A DNA stretch of 64,000 bases from Sebastes aleutianus (taxonomy: Eukaryota; Chordata; Actinopteri; Perciformes; Sebastidae), in contig CAKAKS010000038.1 of assembly GCA_916700875.1 (NCBI GenBank), positions 18,058,826 to 18,122,825 of the forward strand, read 5' to 3'. The notes under the pieces were generated by a model that made no database searches, was not told the origin of the DNA, and saw nothing but the letters and a program-made list of their open reading frames with translations. Below, piece by piece: positions 38,001 through 48,037 of the stretch. Positions within the stretch are counted from its first letter, which is position 1, and every line of letters starts with the position of its first letter. The translations under genes and the position numbers were made by a program.

Positions 38001-41000
38001 CCTTTGATCTTTGACCTTTTTTTTTTTGGGAAGGCCAGATGTTTTACGTGGTATTTCTGCCAAATATGCTGCATTTGCATTTTTTTTTTTTTTTTTTAGG
38101 AAGGTGAACGTTTTTCAAACGGCACATCCTCAGCACTAAAAGCCCTTCTCCAGATTTAGAGGCTGCCAAAGCAAGCTGTTAGTGTACCCTCAGCTGACAT
38201 ATTGACTGTAATATTGGGCTCGATCCAAAATCAACAGTGCTACTTGTTGTCCCTCATGGACGATGCAAACCACCTCCCCCTCCAGAGCTCAAGTCAATCA
38301 CACGCTCTAAAACATAAAGTGATGTGCTGCAGCAGTTTGCAACAAGATGTCTGTAAATGCTAATGAAACATGAACTTCATATCCAGATATCACTTCCAAC
38401 CTTTAGTATTACTAAAGTCATGCATGTGGCATACTTGGGGTTAGGTTTTCATATTAGGTATGATTGATTCGTACCATGCCCCGAGTACGATTGCCCCCTC
38501 CCTTCTCCACTCCCCCGCCGCTCAGCTTTCACATTAGTAAAGTTGATCTGTACCCGAGTACATTTGCGTCACCATCCACGTGTATTTGTTTATGTTGAGA
38601 TCAGCTGTTCTAGTGGCAGAGCATCGTAAAACACTTCAATCAAAATTAAACTGTCGTTAGTCTTTCCAACAATCAGCACATCTGGTTTGGTCTAAATAAA
38701 CCCTTATTTCACTGAGTTTGATGTGAAAATATGCCGAGTCTACACGTTGTTCCCCCCCGCTGTCTCTGTCTCTCTGCCCGCTGAGCAGCTCTCGTTCTTC
38801 GGAGGCAGACCATTCAAGTAGTTAAATAAAAATCGTCCAACCCCATCGCCTACTATTGTTTATATTTTAAGGAACCTCTCACCTGCCTTCCTGCCTTATC
38901 CCCCATGGCCGTGCATGCTGTGAGCATAGACAGATGATCAGAGGAGACCGTCGGTGTTGAAAAAAGCCTGCCCTTTCAAAACTACACGCTGACTGCTAAC
39001 GTTAATCGCGTTAAATATTAATCCACTTCCGTGTTTCGGTACGGTTGGCTTTCACACCTGATGCGAACTGTACCCGCGTACACATGTACTGACTCCAGAC
39101 CACCTTGCAAGGTGACACTGCAAGCTCCAGCTCGGCTCTGATTGGTTGCTTTCCTCCGGTCTGTGAAATCTTGTCCGAAACTCCATACTAAATGCTATTT
39201 AGTACGCTAAACGACTGAGATTTTTTTAGTATGTATGTATGTATGAAACCAAAAGTATGCGAAATGCATACTAATTCTGGTGAAGTCTTACTGTCTGCAT
39301 AAATATCCCACAATACAGTAGTGACGACAACGTTCGTAACAGATGTTGACGGACAGCTCTGTAATGTCAATAACACTTCAATTTAACCCTCCTGTTACCT
39401 TCAAATTTACTAACATCTTTTATCCTTGGGGTCAATTTGACTCCAGCAATTTAAACCTCCAGAAATTAATTATAATTAAAATTGTTACCCAAGTTTATGT
39501 GTCAGGTACTTTATGTTTGTTTGTTGACTACCTAAATAGCCCTTTAAATAAAATCAATATCTTCACGGGAACCATATTTTGCCGCCCCCAAAGCGTGGGG
39601 AAATATCAAAGTTCTCGCGAGAATGATGTTTCCCCTCCCCCATGTCGTGTGAACTATCAGTGGTTCTCGCACTACTACAGTTATGGTTATGTTGGGTTAG
39701 GGCCCTAAAGCTTTTTGAAGATTATAAAGTTGCATGTTATAGTGACCTCAATATCATCCAAAACAAATGTGTGTAAAATGTTGATATTTCTGATATGTTT
39801 TATACAGCTAAAACAACCTGGGGTCAAATTGACCCCAAAGAACACTGATGCGTACAGCATGTGTACAGGACATTGAAAACATATCATCATTTTAATTTTA
39901 TGTTTACCCAGTTGTCCCCATTAAATTAGGAAAAGTCATTAAATATGAAGGAAAAAAAATGATGTCAATCATTTATTTAGAGACGTTAAACATTGAATGG
40001 GGTCAAATTGACACCAAAGATAATAGGAGGGTTAAGTGTAAACATAAGATTTCACTTTGCGAGGCGTAATATATATTTGAAATTAATTCAGACTTTGATT
40101 CTCACCAATCATTGTTTTGGACACATGTGGCTGGCAAAGGGTTACCATGGTTACACGTCTCCAGCAGGCAAGGAGGCATCTGAAAATATACACACTACTG
40201 TTTAGTCACACAAAAGTATGTTGAACGATTTTACACACATTTGCTTATATAGTGCATAGAAAGTGATTTCAGACGAAGCCCCGGTCTGTGTGAATGACAT
40301 AAGCTGACAGGATGTAAACATGGACCCAAGCTGTTGCCTAGCAATGCAATTCTGTTGAAACGGTCTATATACGGGTTCTCAGTTTCATTCTGAGCAGTAA
40401 AACGGACTAAACTCTGTGGCGTTGGGAACATACAGTGTGCTCCCCTACAGAAATAAGAAAGAACCCACAGGTAAGAAATGGATGTAATGACCTAAGGGTA
40501 TGATGAGCTCCAACATAACTTAAAGAATTGAACAGCTTTTGCTTGATCCACTGTTTGAATTTGTGCATTGGTGGCTGAAACGAGTGGTCTGCAGTTACAG
40601 TCTGCGTGATTTCCTGGTCACTAACGTGTTTATACCCAGCAGGGACACCCAGAGTCGGAGACGGTTCACCTGTTCATCCCTGCGCTAGCGGTGGGAGCCA
40701 TCATCGGAAAACAGGGTCAACACATCAAACAGCTGTCACATTTTGCCGGAGCCTCAATTAAGGTGAGTGACGGACAGGAAGTGAAGTTCGGAATCTCAAT
40801 GATAACGTGTCTATACCGGCTGTCTACCTCTTGTCCCTTGACTGATGGGAATTGGAAGTGAAGGTTGCTGTTTTTATTATTATTATTATTAAATGCTGGC
40901 TGTGTGCCCTCCTTTCAGATCGCCCCTGTAGAAGATCTGGGTACCGGAACAACGAGGATGGTCATCATCGCTGGACCGCCAGAGGCTCAGTTTAAGGTGT

Positions 41001-43235
41001 TGTACCTCTTCACAGCCATATTAACACATGAAACAGTAGAAATAAAAGAATCGAGCCACATGGTTAAATTTGATGGTAGCAGCTGTTGGACTTATTTTGC
41101 ACTCAGAATTTTCTTGTTTCATTTAGAGCTTTTATTAGTTTGTTATTGGCTCTTTACAGCCCGTATGTTTCTCTTTTTTATTCTGGAAAAAAAAAATGTC
41201 CCATCTCCTAAGTGCACCATGAGTAATCTGTTCTCTTCCGGCTGCAGGCTCAATGTCGCATCTTCAGCAAGCTGAAGGAAGAGAATTTCTTTGGACCGAA
41301 AGAAGAGGTGAAGCTGGAGGCTCACATTAAGGTCCCTTCCTTTGCTGCTGGACGAGTCATCGGGAAAGGTGGAAAAACGGTAAACAAAAATGGCACCAAT
41401 TCATTAATCGCTACACTATCTGAGCAAACCCAAGCCAGAAGAATTTTGCGAAGCTTAACTTGGCACTAGTTTGTTCCAACAAATGAAAAATGAAGCTTTC
41501 AAATAGTGGTGTTTGTATCCAACTCTGTGATCTCTTTATTGTGGCTGCAGGTAAACGACCTGCAGAACCTGTCCTGTGCGGAGGTGGTGGTGCCCAGGGA
41601 CCAGACGCCTGATGAGAATGACCAGGTTGTAGTTAAGATCAGCGGACACTTCTTTGCATGCCAGGTGAGTTTTTCTAAAGGAATAGAGGATGTATAGTGC
41701 CTCAAGAAGGCAGAAGCCCCAGAGACACTTAAGTCGTCTCTTCAGCTCTGTATTTGAATAAAGGTCCTTGCAGTAAGCTGCTTTGGGGCAAACAGAGAGT
41801 CAGTTGATATCCTGTGCATGCTGAGCAGTGCATGGACTGACCCTAAGACATCACTTGAGGATATCATGATAAGATCCTTTTTAAGGACTCTTTGGGCGCT
41901 TTCACGAGCCATCGTCCGTTTGCCTACTCCGAATCACAGTGATACTTTTGGTTTGTGTTCTATTTAGTCTAGTTTGGTTTCACAGTGCACAAATTAAAGC
42001 GGACCAAATCAAAAATAATTAGCTGAGGGGCGTGTACATTGGCGCAAAATTATCTTTTTTGTCCTGAAAGATGCCACTTCTATGCAGGGAATCGCAGACT
42101 TTGAAACATTGCTGTCGAAGTTTTTCCATTTTAACTCGATCACTGATCTACTGTGTGCACGAATCCCTTCTCCACAAGTTTATCTCGACTGACTTTATAA
42201 ACGTCACTATATTTGTTGACTTCATTTAGCATATTCTGTAAGTTCTCTTTGGCCCAGCTGTCGAGCTGCAGAAGTCCAGGTCAGTCCTCTCCCACTCATG
42301 TTAAAGAAGCAGTGGGTAGAATTGGAGAAAATATGATTTAAAAAAAAGTAATTTTTATAAAACACTAAATCCTGACAGTAGTGCATAAGACAGGGAAAAA
42401 AATCATGCGTCTCTGTGTCCTCCGGTGCTCCTAATGGTATCTGCAAGATTTCACAGACCAGAGGAGAACAACCAATCAGAGCCGAGCTGGAATCTGCCGT
42501 CTCTGAGCAGCTGTCAATCACTCGCAAACTCCGATCAAACTGTCAAACTAGGCAGCGCTGATCAAATATGAATCAATATTCTGTTTCTGTAATGCCTATT
42601 TCTTGCCTCAAATGTTTTCAGAAACATCTTGTAGTGTACTGTTTAGCTGTAAAATTAGAAAGTTTGACCCGGCAGACTTGTTGATAAGAGCTAAGGAAAT
42701 ACCAATCACCGCCTAGATTTTTTTAAAGCCTGAAAACAGAGCCATGAAGAGGAGCAGAAGTTTAGTTTTATCTCCGAACACTTGAATTACAATATGCTGA
42801 AAGGTTATTATTGAATTTCCGCTCAATGATGCTAAAAACGTTCTGCCTACTGAAGCTTTAACTTGTTGGTTACCTGTGTCCATCTCAACAATCGGTCGCA
42901 TAGGCAGCCTGAGTTTTGGTTCGCTTGGAAACGGTCAGAGAACACCCCTTGCAAGCGGTCTCATACTGGTTGTTTTGGTCCACACCAGAGTACGATTACT
43001 GCGTTCACAACTTCCCAAATGAACCGCACCGAGTTAGATTAAAACGGACTAAATATTGGCTTGTGAAAGCGCCCTTAATTTGATTACTTTGTGCTGTGAT
43101 TTGAGATCTTAACATGTTCTCATGTCCTTCTAGCTGGCCCAGAGAAAGATCCAGGAGATCCTGACCCAGGTGAGGAGGCAGCAGCAGCCCAAGCCCACAT
43201 CTGGAGCCCAACCTCCACAGCCCCGCAGGAAGTAA
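19479..43235 (+). CDS. igf2bp3: Insulin-like growth factor 2 mRNA-binding protein 3 (IMP3/Vg1RBP), 16 exons
   Basis: Cytoplasmic RNP protein that binds mRNA and m6A-marked sites to control localisation, stability and translation. Exons: 19479-19653, 20564-20624, 26151-26199, 30574-30625, 30884-30947, 31647-31925, 34349-34483, 34922-35044, 35219-35354, 37514-37645, 37834-37902 (optional), 40643-40762, 40919-40996, 41248-41379, 41551-41664, 43134-43235. All join in phase: 606 residues, or 583 without the 69-nt exon (human 579). Order: RRM1 from MNKLYIGN (1-75), RRM2 (~82-156), then KH1-KH4 with GKEG 211-214, GKEG 292-295, GKQG 447-450 and GKGG 530-533 (numbered with the optional exon), ending PQPRRK. 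Several internal exon sizes (61, 49, 52, 64, 135, 123) are those I recall for this family. Synteny favours igf2bp3 over igf2bp1/2. Confidence 0.96.
23015..23050. repeat. (GT)n microsatellite, igf2bp3 intron 2
   Basis: A GT run inside the ~5.5 kb intron 2. A second GT run lies at about 25032-25056, and poly-C/CA-rich sequence at 24176-24300. The rest of the intron shows no recognisable coding sequence. Confidence 0.85.
27320..27622 (+). mobile_element. Non-autonomous DNA transposon (AATCGATTAATCG-type family)
   Basis: Carries the common fish MITE signature TTTTGATTAATCGGTTTGAG at its start, then a segment with ACATTTTATAGACCAAACA, and ends ATAATTGTTGTTGCAGCCCTA. A related, more decayed copy lies in reverse orientation at about 59190-59400. 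The class (hAT-like) is inferred from remembered fish repeats. Confidence 0.65.
28880..29330. other. GC-rich block in igf2bp3 intron 3
   Basis: A GC-rich island with CCAAT-like motifs (GCCAATGATAGG at ~29157, CCCATTGGCC at ~29061). It has no coding similarity on either strand, although open frames cross it. It could be an internal promoter or enhancer, or merely compositional. Confidence 0.3.
29525..29680 (+). mobile_element. LINE-type 3' tail
   Basis: Contains GGGGAGTTTTTCCTGGCC and ends TGGCGCTATATAAAAATAAA, the 3' end of a very common teleost non-LTR element. The 5' part is absent. Confidence 0.6.
32264..32295. other. Perfect 14-bp hairpin in igf2bp3 intron 6
   Basis: CCTCCTGTGTCAGA (32264-32277) and its exact reverse complement TCTGACACAGGAGG (32282-32295) are separated by AGCC. 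No U-run follows. It lies just left of LINE-derived sequence. Confidence 0.8.
32440..34330 (+). mobile_element. Broken L2/Rex-like LINE with internal insertion
   Basis: From 32440 to ~33050, + strand frames read as a decayed reverse transcriptase (an LLDLINAFNMV-like motif near 32817, then RLENWVGLTGTVLNWF and the beginning of VPQGSILEP). From ~33835 to 34330 the 3' part follows (RLIQNVAARVL-like, CTTTGCACTGGCTTCCTGTG, AAAGCACTTTGA.. tail). Between them, ~33090-33560 is a different fish repeat (AGGCAACAAAATCACTTTG, GTTTAGGAAAAATATCATGG). Multiple stops and indels mean it is dead. Confidence 0.7.
35480..36062. mobile_element. Interspersed repeat, copy A (igf2bp3 intron 9)
   Basis: Shares blocks such as GACCTTCCAGGAG.CGGCGCTATG and CGGACACTAAAGTAGCGTGA with copy B at 46302-46850, in the same orientation. 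AAACTAAA-rich ends lead to ACTATTATAACC here and GGTTATTATAGT in copy B, suggesting a DNA transposon with inverted termini. Confidence 0.75.
36630..37372. repeat. Tandemly duplicated TE-like repeat with AGCGCCACC(T/A) motif
   Basis: Two units with a period of ~620 bp. TCTCGAGATCTGCGAAGAT..ACAGACAGATTCTTTCCTTTATAG at ~36686-36745 recurs with drift at ~37310-37370. ACAGCGCCACCTATTGGCC at 36758 recurs as TAGCGCCACCATCTGGTC at 37208. Non-coding. Confidence 0.65.
37834..37902 (+). other. igf2bp3: Candidate optional 69-nt exon of igf2bp3
   Basis: A pyrimidine-rich acceptor (TTTTTTTCCTTTAG) and a perfect GTAAGT donor bound 69 nt, 23 codons without stop, phase 0 to phase 0. The upstream exon (ends 37645) and downstream exon (starts 40643) are also phase 0, so inclusion or skipping both keep the frame. 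The peptide (CSPYGGEGPFWASM..SSQPLA) would extend the KH2-KH3 linker, the region where mammalian IGF2BP2 also has a skippable exon. I do not recall it in human IGF2BP3. Confidence 0.6.
38430..39380. mobile_element. Transposon-derived sequence in igf2bp3 intron 11
   Basis: CGAGTACGATTGC/GTACCCGAGTACA near 38490-38560 and CGGTACGGTTGGCTTTCACA near 39037 resemble the subterminal parts of the 41.9-43.1 kb element. From ~39190 the sequence becomes the TTTAGTATGTATGTATGAAA / GCATACTAATTC repeat that also occurs at 61.3-61.8 kb. Confidence 0.45.
39387..40031. mobile_element. piggyBac-type MITE with TTAA target duplication
   Basis: Inverted ends CCCTCCTGTTA.CTT and its partner TAATAGGAGGG are flanked by TTAA on both sides (39383-39386 and 40032-40035). 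Inside are repeats of GGGGTCAATTTGAC/GGGGTCAAATTGAC. The surrounding repeat occurs at ~61340-61770 without this insertion (one TTAA), an empty paralogous site. Confidence 0.85.
41892..43075. mobile_element. Non-autonomous DNA transposon with a second MITE nested in it
   Basis: Ends TTGGGCGCTTTCACGAGCC (41892-) and GGCTTGTGAAAGCGCCCTTAA (43058-) are inverted repeats, as in fish hAT-like elements. Inside, 42299-42862 is a different element with ends GTTAAAGAAGCAGTGGGTAG and CTACTGAAGCTTTAAC. It stops ~60 bp before the last igf2bp3 exon. Confidence 0.7.
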
Positions 43236-46145
43236 AGCTCCAGCGGACCTGCAGGAACGGTGACTGGATCTGCCAGAAGACTCGACAGATGGACAGATGC
43301 AGCAGTGTCCAGGGGGGAGAAGAAGGAAGACAAGGGGTCGTAACGCTCATCTCAGGGGGGTCAAAGGTTGTCAGAACCCAACCAAACATCCACCCCTCCT
43401 TGTCTTACTTGATGAACTTTCTAGTGTGGCTAATAAGAGATCTCCACCCACCTCACCTCTCTGCATCTCTGTGAGAATGTACTTCTGAGGGCTCCCAACA
43501 AACGTCACCTGCCCTCACATGTACGCACCCCTCGACCGCTCTCCTCTCCCCCTTCCCCCCTCCCCCACGGGTGTGTTGAATTTTTTTTTTTGTCCTCTTT
43601 TTACACTAGAAACACAAAGAAGAAATAAGGATCCCCCTCCTATCACCTCCTTGATGTGGTACTTCAAACCTGACAAGATGTTTTGGTTGACTTCAGATTT
43701 AGTCTTTTTTTTTTTTCTTTTTTTTTTTCTTTTATTTTAGTGTTTAATTGGTTGATGAAGCTTTCTCATGAGTTTTCTGTGGAAAGGAAAAGGCATTGCT
43801 ATCAAGGTCCTGGTTGGACCAACAGAGAGGTTTATTTTGGGGGAGGGTTGGCTCAGATTGGGTGGGCCATGTTTAGGGGAAAGATTCTTGTTTCAGGACA
43901 GGACCCCTGAAAGGGTGGATTATATTTGGGCGTCCTGCCCTTGTAATGATAGTGGCATTTTATAAATTTGGATGCATTTTATAGATAGACCTATATACAT
44001 AGATGAATATATATTTAGAGGTGAGGGCAGCGCCACGACTGACACTTAGGGAAACGGTGCCGAACTGCTGCTGCCCGGGAAAACCAATTTAATATGCATT
44101 TTACTTAACTACCTCAGGATCTAGTACCTCAGAAGAGAAAAGAAAATGATTATATATATATGAAAAAAATGTTCCTTTCTTTTTTATTTTGCTTTTGTGG
44201 TATTTTGTATACTTTATAAAGCTGATAGTCTTTGAACATTTTTATTTTTTTAAGAAAATTTAAAATTTGGTCAGCTGCCAACTGACCTTGCCTTCAACTC
44301 TGGTGCTTTAGGCGGCACTGTTCATGTGTATGTGTGACTTAAGATGACCCTGTACATAAAGTCTATTTGTACATAGCAGCCCCTGAGCAAGAGTTGGCGC
44401 CCCCTCAGCTGGCGGCTGACAGGAGTATCGAGAGAAAATCGCCTCAGTTTTTCCCCTGAGGGTCCACCATCTTCTGAAAAAAAAACGTACAAACCAACTA
44501 AGACATGCAAATAATGCCAACCGTACATAATTGCAGCAATGCCATTTAGTTTTGGGATTGACATTGTTATTGGTACTTTAATTTGTCAAAAGAATCCTTT
44601 TTGCCTTCCTAGGAGGGCTGTGGTCAGGGCAGCGCAGTGTGGACTGTACTGGTCCTCTCTCTAGCTGCCCTACAGTCAGCAGAGCGTCTGTTTTTTTTTG
44701 TCTGTTCTGTTCCCAGCCACCTTCTTGACGATGGCGTCTTAGCAAGGTCCAAAGCCCGACTAGGTTTATTTTCATAGAGCAAGCTTTGTCAGTTCGGAGT
44801 GGCCCTTGTAGCCAGGCCATCAAGTCAATGGTAACGTCGTTCACTGCATGGTGAGGGTAGGGGGAGTCACACTGATAGACGCATCATTTTTTTTTTTTTT
44901 TTTTTTTTTGCGCTATAGGAAAAATGATTTAAAGACATTCTCTGTAACCCACAACTTGATGTTTCAATTTGTTGTTCAAACAGGGAAAACGAGCCAGAAA
45001 AGGCACACAAGATACTGAATGAACCCCCGACTTTTGGGGGGCAACAAAAGAGGAAAGGAATCCAAAACTTAAATATACAATTTTTATTTCATTTGTCTCT
45101 TCATGCCGAATGTAAATATGTTGATTGTGGTAAAAGTGCTCGAGTGTATCCATGCTTCCACAGTAGAACGCCGTCTACCTCAGCTGAGGGGGTGGGGGGT
45201 TGTTGTGGCACGAGGCACCCCACCCTGCCCCCACTGAGCGCCAGCGCGCATTGATACCTCAGTCCCCCCCGAACACTTCTTTCTACATGGGCGCGCCATC
45301 CTAACAACCGCGCTTCACTGAGGGGCACAAGTGATACTTAAAAATCTCCCCCGACACCCCCCCGATTCCCCGCTTCCTTCCTGCCAAACCACCCTCTCCA
45401 CCCCTTTCCCCCTCCTCCGCAGTTTGTTTTGATCTACCTCTTTAGACACGTATTTGAAGTAGAGGCATTCTTCTATTTGTTAGGATTTAGCCCCCCCCGC
45501 CCCTCCTTTACGCCTCCCCGTGCTTCCCCCGATATGAATGAAAACTAAAAATCATGTACTCTTTAGAATTGAGAGAATAATCGAAAGTGATCAAAAAATA
45601 TTTTCTTTTGCCAGTGTTTATATGTACTCTCTTTTTGGCTTAATTGAAATTCTCAAACCGATGGTTATTTCTTTCTGCTTTCTATTTTTGGTGGTGTGGC
45701 TTACATGTATTTGAACTTTTGCTTGGGTTTTTTGTGAAAAAAGGTCAAATCACGTGTTTGATTTTGCATTCAATAGTTAAAAACGAGAAAAATACAGTTT
45801 TTTAAAAAAAAGGGCCTGCCTTTTTTTGTTTCTGATTTGTAAGACTTCAAAATAGATACAAGTCCTGTCTTTTTTTCCCTTTTGTCTTTTCACCGATGCT
45901 ACACTCACTCGCTGATTTGGTAGCTATTTTCTTCTGTTAGCATTTCTTGGCTGTGTAACGTGGAACATCTTGGTATGAGACAGATATGAGGGACTGGGTC
46001 TCTGAGTTTTTTGGAAAAGTGATCTAACTTCAGCATGATATTCCCTTCTCCCCCTCTCTGCAACCATGCTTGTGCCCCTTCACCTCCCCTTCACACACAG
46101 CTCCACTTGTCAAATGCCTCTGAATAAAAAAAATAATTAAATTGT
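43236..46145 (+). other. igf2bp3: igf2bp3 3'UTR (~2.9 kb)
   Basis: Follows the TAA at 43233-43235 and has no introns evident. It ends at an AATAAA (46123-46128) followed by a T-rich stretch at ~46157. It contains poly-T, poly-A and C-rich tracts and the let-7 sites listed separately. The great length fits IGF2BP-family mRNAs. Confidence 0.75.
44109..45440 (+). promoter_or_regulatory. igf2bp3: Cluster of five let-7 seed matches in igf2bp3 3'UTR
   Basis: CTACCTCA (8-mer) at 44109-44116 and 45175-45182; TACCTCA (7mer-A1) at 44125-44131 and 45255-45261; CTACCTC (7mer-m8) at 45434-45440. IGF2BP-family mRNAs are established let-7 targets. Functionality here is inferred. Confidence 0.7.
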
Positions 46146-46301
46146 GGCGTTTGTCCTTTTTTTTAGAATAATTTTTTTAAAGATGACTGACTGGCTTTAT
46201 ATTGTGGGCCATGATCTGATATTGCAAGAAATGAACTGGATTAAATAATAATGTAGATTGCTTTATGGCACAAACCAGGAAGACTGTGCTGTTCTCGGCA
46301 G

Positions 46302-46850
46302 GGTTATTATAGTAAACTCAAATGAAAATAAGCAGTGAAAAATGCTTTTAGTATACTGAAACTAAATAAAAAGTAAATCCTTTAAGAAAAAACAAAACTA
46401 AAACTATGTTCTGGTTAAAAACTAATAAAAATTAATAAATTCATTCCAGTTTTAGTTTTTAACTATAATATATAGCAACCTAAACAGGAAGACGGCATAC
46501 ATTTCTGTTAACTCTCGTGACATTGATCCACAGAAATTTGAACGGACTTGACCTTCCAGGAGGCGGCGCTATGCTGCAATTGCTTCACATCGGACACTAA
46601 AGTAGCGTGAAGATTAAACATTAAACTTTATGGTTTAATGGTATGTTCTCCAACCATGTATATGTATGTAGACATTATGCCTGAGACATTATACCTGGCC
46701 CTAACAAAAACTACTGTAAAACTAAATCTCTGTGAAAAACTGAAACTAAACCAAACCTAGCAAACGCACTCTGAAAACTAAAATGAAATTGAAAAGTCAA
46801 AATTAAAATAAAATAAAAACAAATTGAAAATTCTAAACAATTAGTTTAGT
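46302..46850. mobile_element. Interspersed repeat, copy B (downstream of igf2bp3)
   Basis: Same family and orientation as the intron 9 copy at 35480-36062; it begins GGTTATTATAGTAAACTC. It lies in the short intergenic region between the converging igf2bp3 and gpnmb transcripts. Confidence 0.75.
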
Positions 46851-46995
46851 TTAATTTTTTTTATGTGAAGCACTTTGTGCTATATATTTAAATATATTAT
46901 AATTATTATTAAATACCAAATACCTGCTTAGACTTAGTATTTGGGACACAGCTAATGTTTTATTTGTTTTGCTAACAAGAAAACACAGGATAGTA

Positions 46996-47295
46996 TAAAC
47001 CGATCAGCCATAACATTATGACCACCTGCCTAATATTGAGTAGGTCCCCCTTTTGCAGTTTTGGAGATGCTCTGACCCAGTCATCTAGCCATCACAGTTT
47101 GGCCCTTGTCAAAGTCGCTCACATCCTTACGCTTGTCTATTTTTTTCTGCCTCCAACACATCAACTTCGAGGACAAAATGTTCCCTTGCTGTGTAATATA
47201 TCCCACCCACTGCCGGGTGCCATTGTAACGAGATAGTCAATGGTATTCACTTCACCTGTCAGTGGTCATAATGTTATGGCTGATCAGTGTGTGTA
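46996..47295 (-). mobile_element. Internally deleted Tc1/mariner element
   Basis: Inverted termini CGATCAGCCATAACATTATG (47001-) and CATAATGTTATGGCTGATCA (to ~47287) are the well-known ends of a fish Tc1-like family. Interior pieces match its 5' and 3' regions (CTGACCCAGTCATCTAGCC, ACTGCCGGGTGCCATTGTAA), but most of the transposase is missing. Probable TA flanks. Confidence 0.85.
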
Positions 47296-47570
47296 TGCCG
47301 GTGAGGGTGTAAAACAGTTTAGTCTCACAGTTAAAGGCTACAGGAAAGTTATCTTGGTAGATGTGTTGCCGTCACAGGCTTTCAAAAGCTTCAGCCTTGA
47401 TTTAAAATCATTCAAATGAATAGTAAAGAAAAAGGTTTTCCACCAAACCTTGCATCATCTGCGGGTCATTTGTGATTGAGCACTAAAGCAAGGTTGGTCA
47501 AAGAAATCATATAAAGACATGGAGAGAAATGATGGAATGTCTTCAAAAGATTAGTGGTTAGTTCACAACC

Positions 47571-47576
47571 TTTATT
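47571..47576 (-). promoter_or_regulatory. gpnmb: Candidate gpnmb poly(A) signal
   Basis: AATAAA on the minus strand, ~460 nt after the gpnmb stop codon. The gpnmb 3'UTR would then span about 47555-48037. Confidence 0.45.
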
Positions 47577-48037
47577 AATCCTCAGGTCACATTTTTTCTT
47601 GAATTAGTTTTTGTGTCTTGCAGTTTAAAACTCTAATTTCAATTCACTCGACCGAGGAAGAGCATGCAGTGTCACTCGTATATATGTAATATATTGGAGA
47701 ACCATCTCAAGGATTTCATACTGATTATTATGACGGTGTAAGGCACAGTACTGTGAAGCAGCATTTGACACCAAATTGGCACAAACGCAGACATTTAACA
47801 GCCTCTTTAGTAAATCAATCGTATACTGCCTTCATACTGATGTAGCCAACACTTTAACAACTAAATTAAGACACAGACATCAGTATTATTTACTCATATT
47901 TTTCTACAGATATGAATGTATTCCTGCTATCTAGACCTTTTAATGATTTAACGTGCTTATATTTGCATATGTGAACGGTGATTTTTCTTCAGTATTTTTG
48001 CCATTGAGGAGGGCAGGACTGCTTTGGTGCAGCTTTA

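Noticed and set aside
43120..43389. 89-codon minus-strand frame at the end of igf2bp3
   Set aside because: Antisense shadow of the last coding exon and early 3'UTR.
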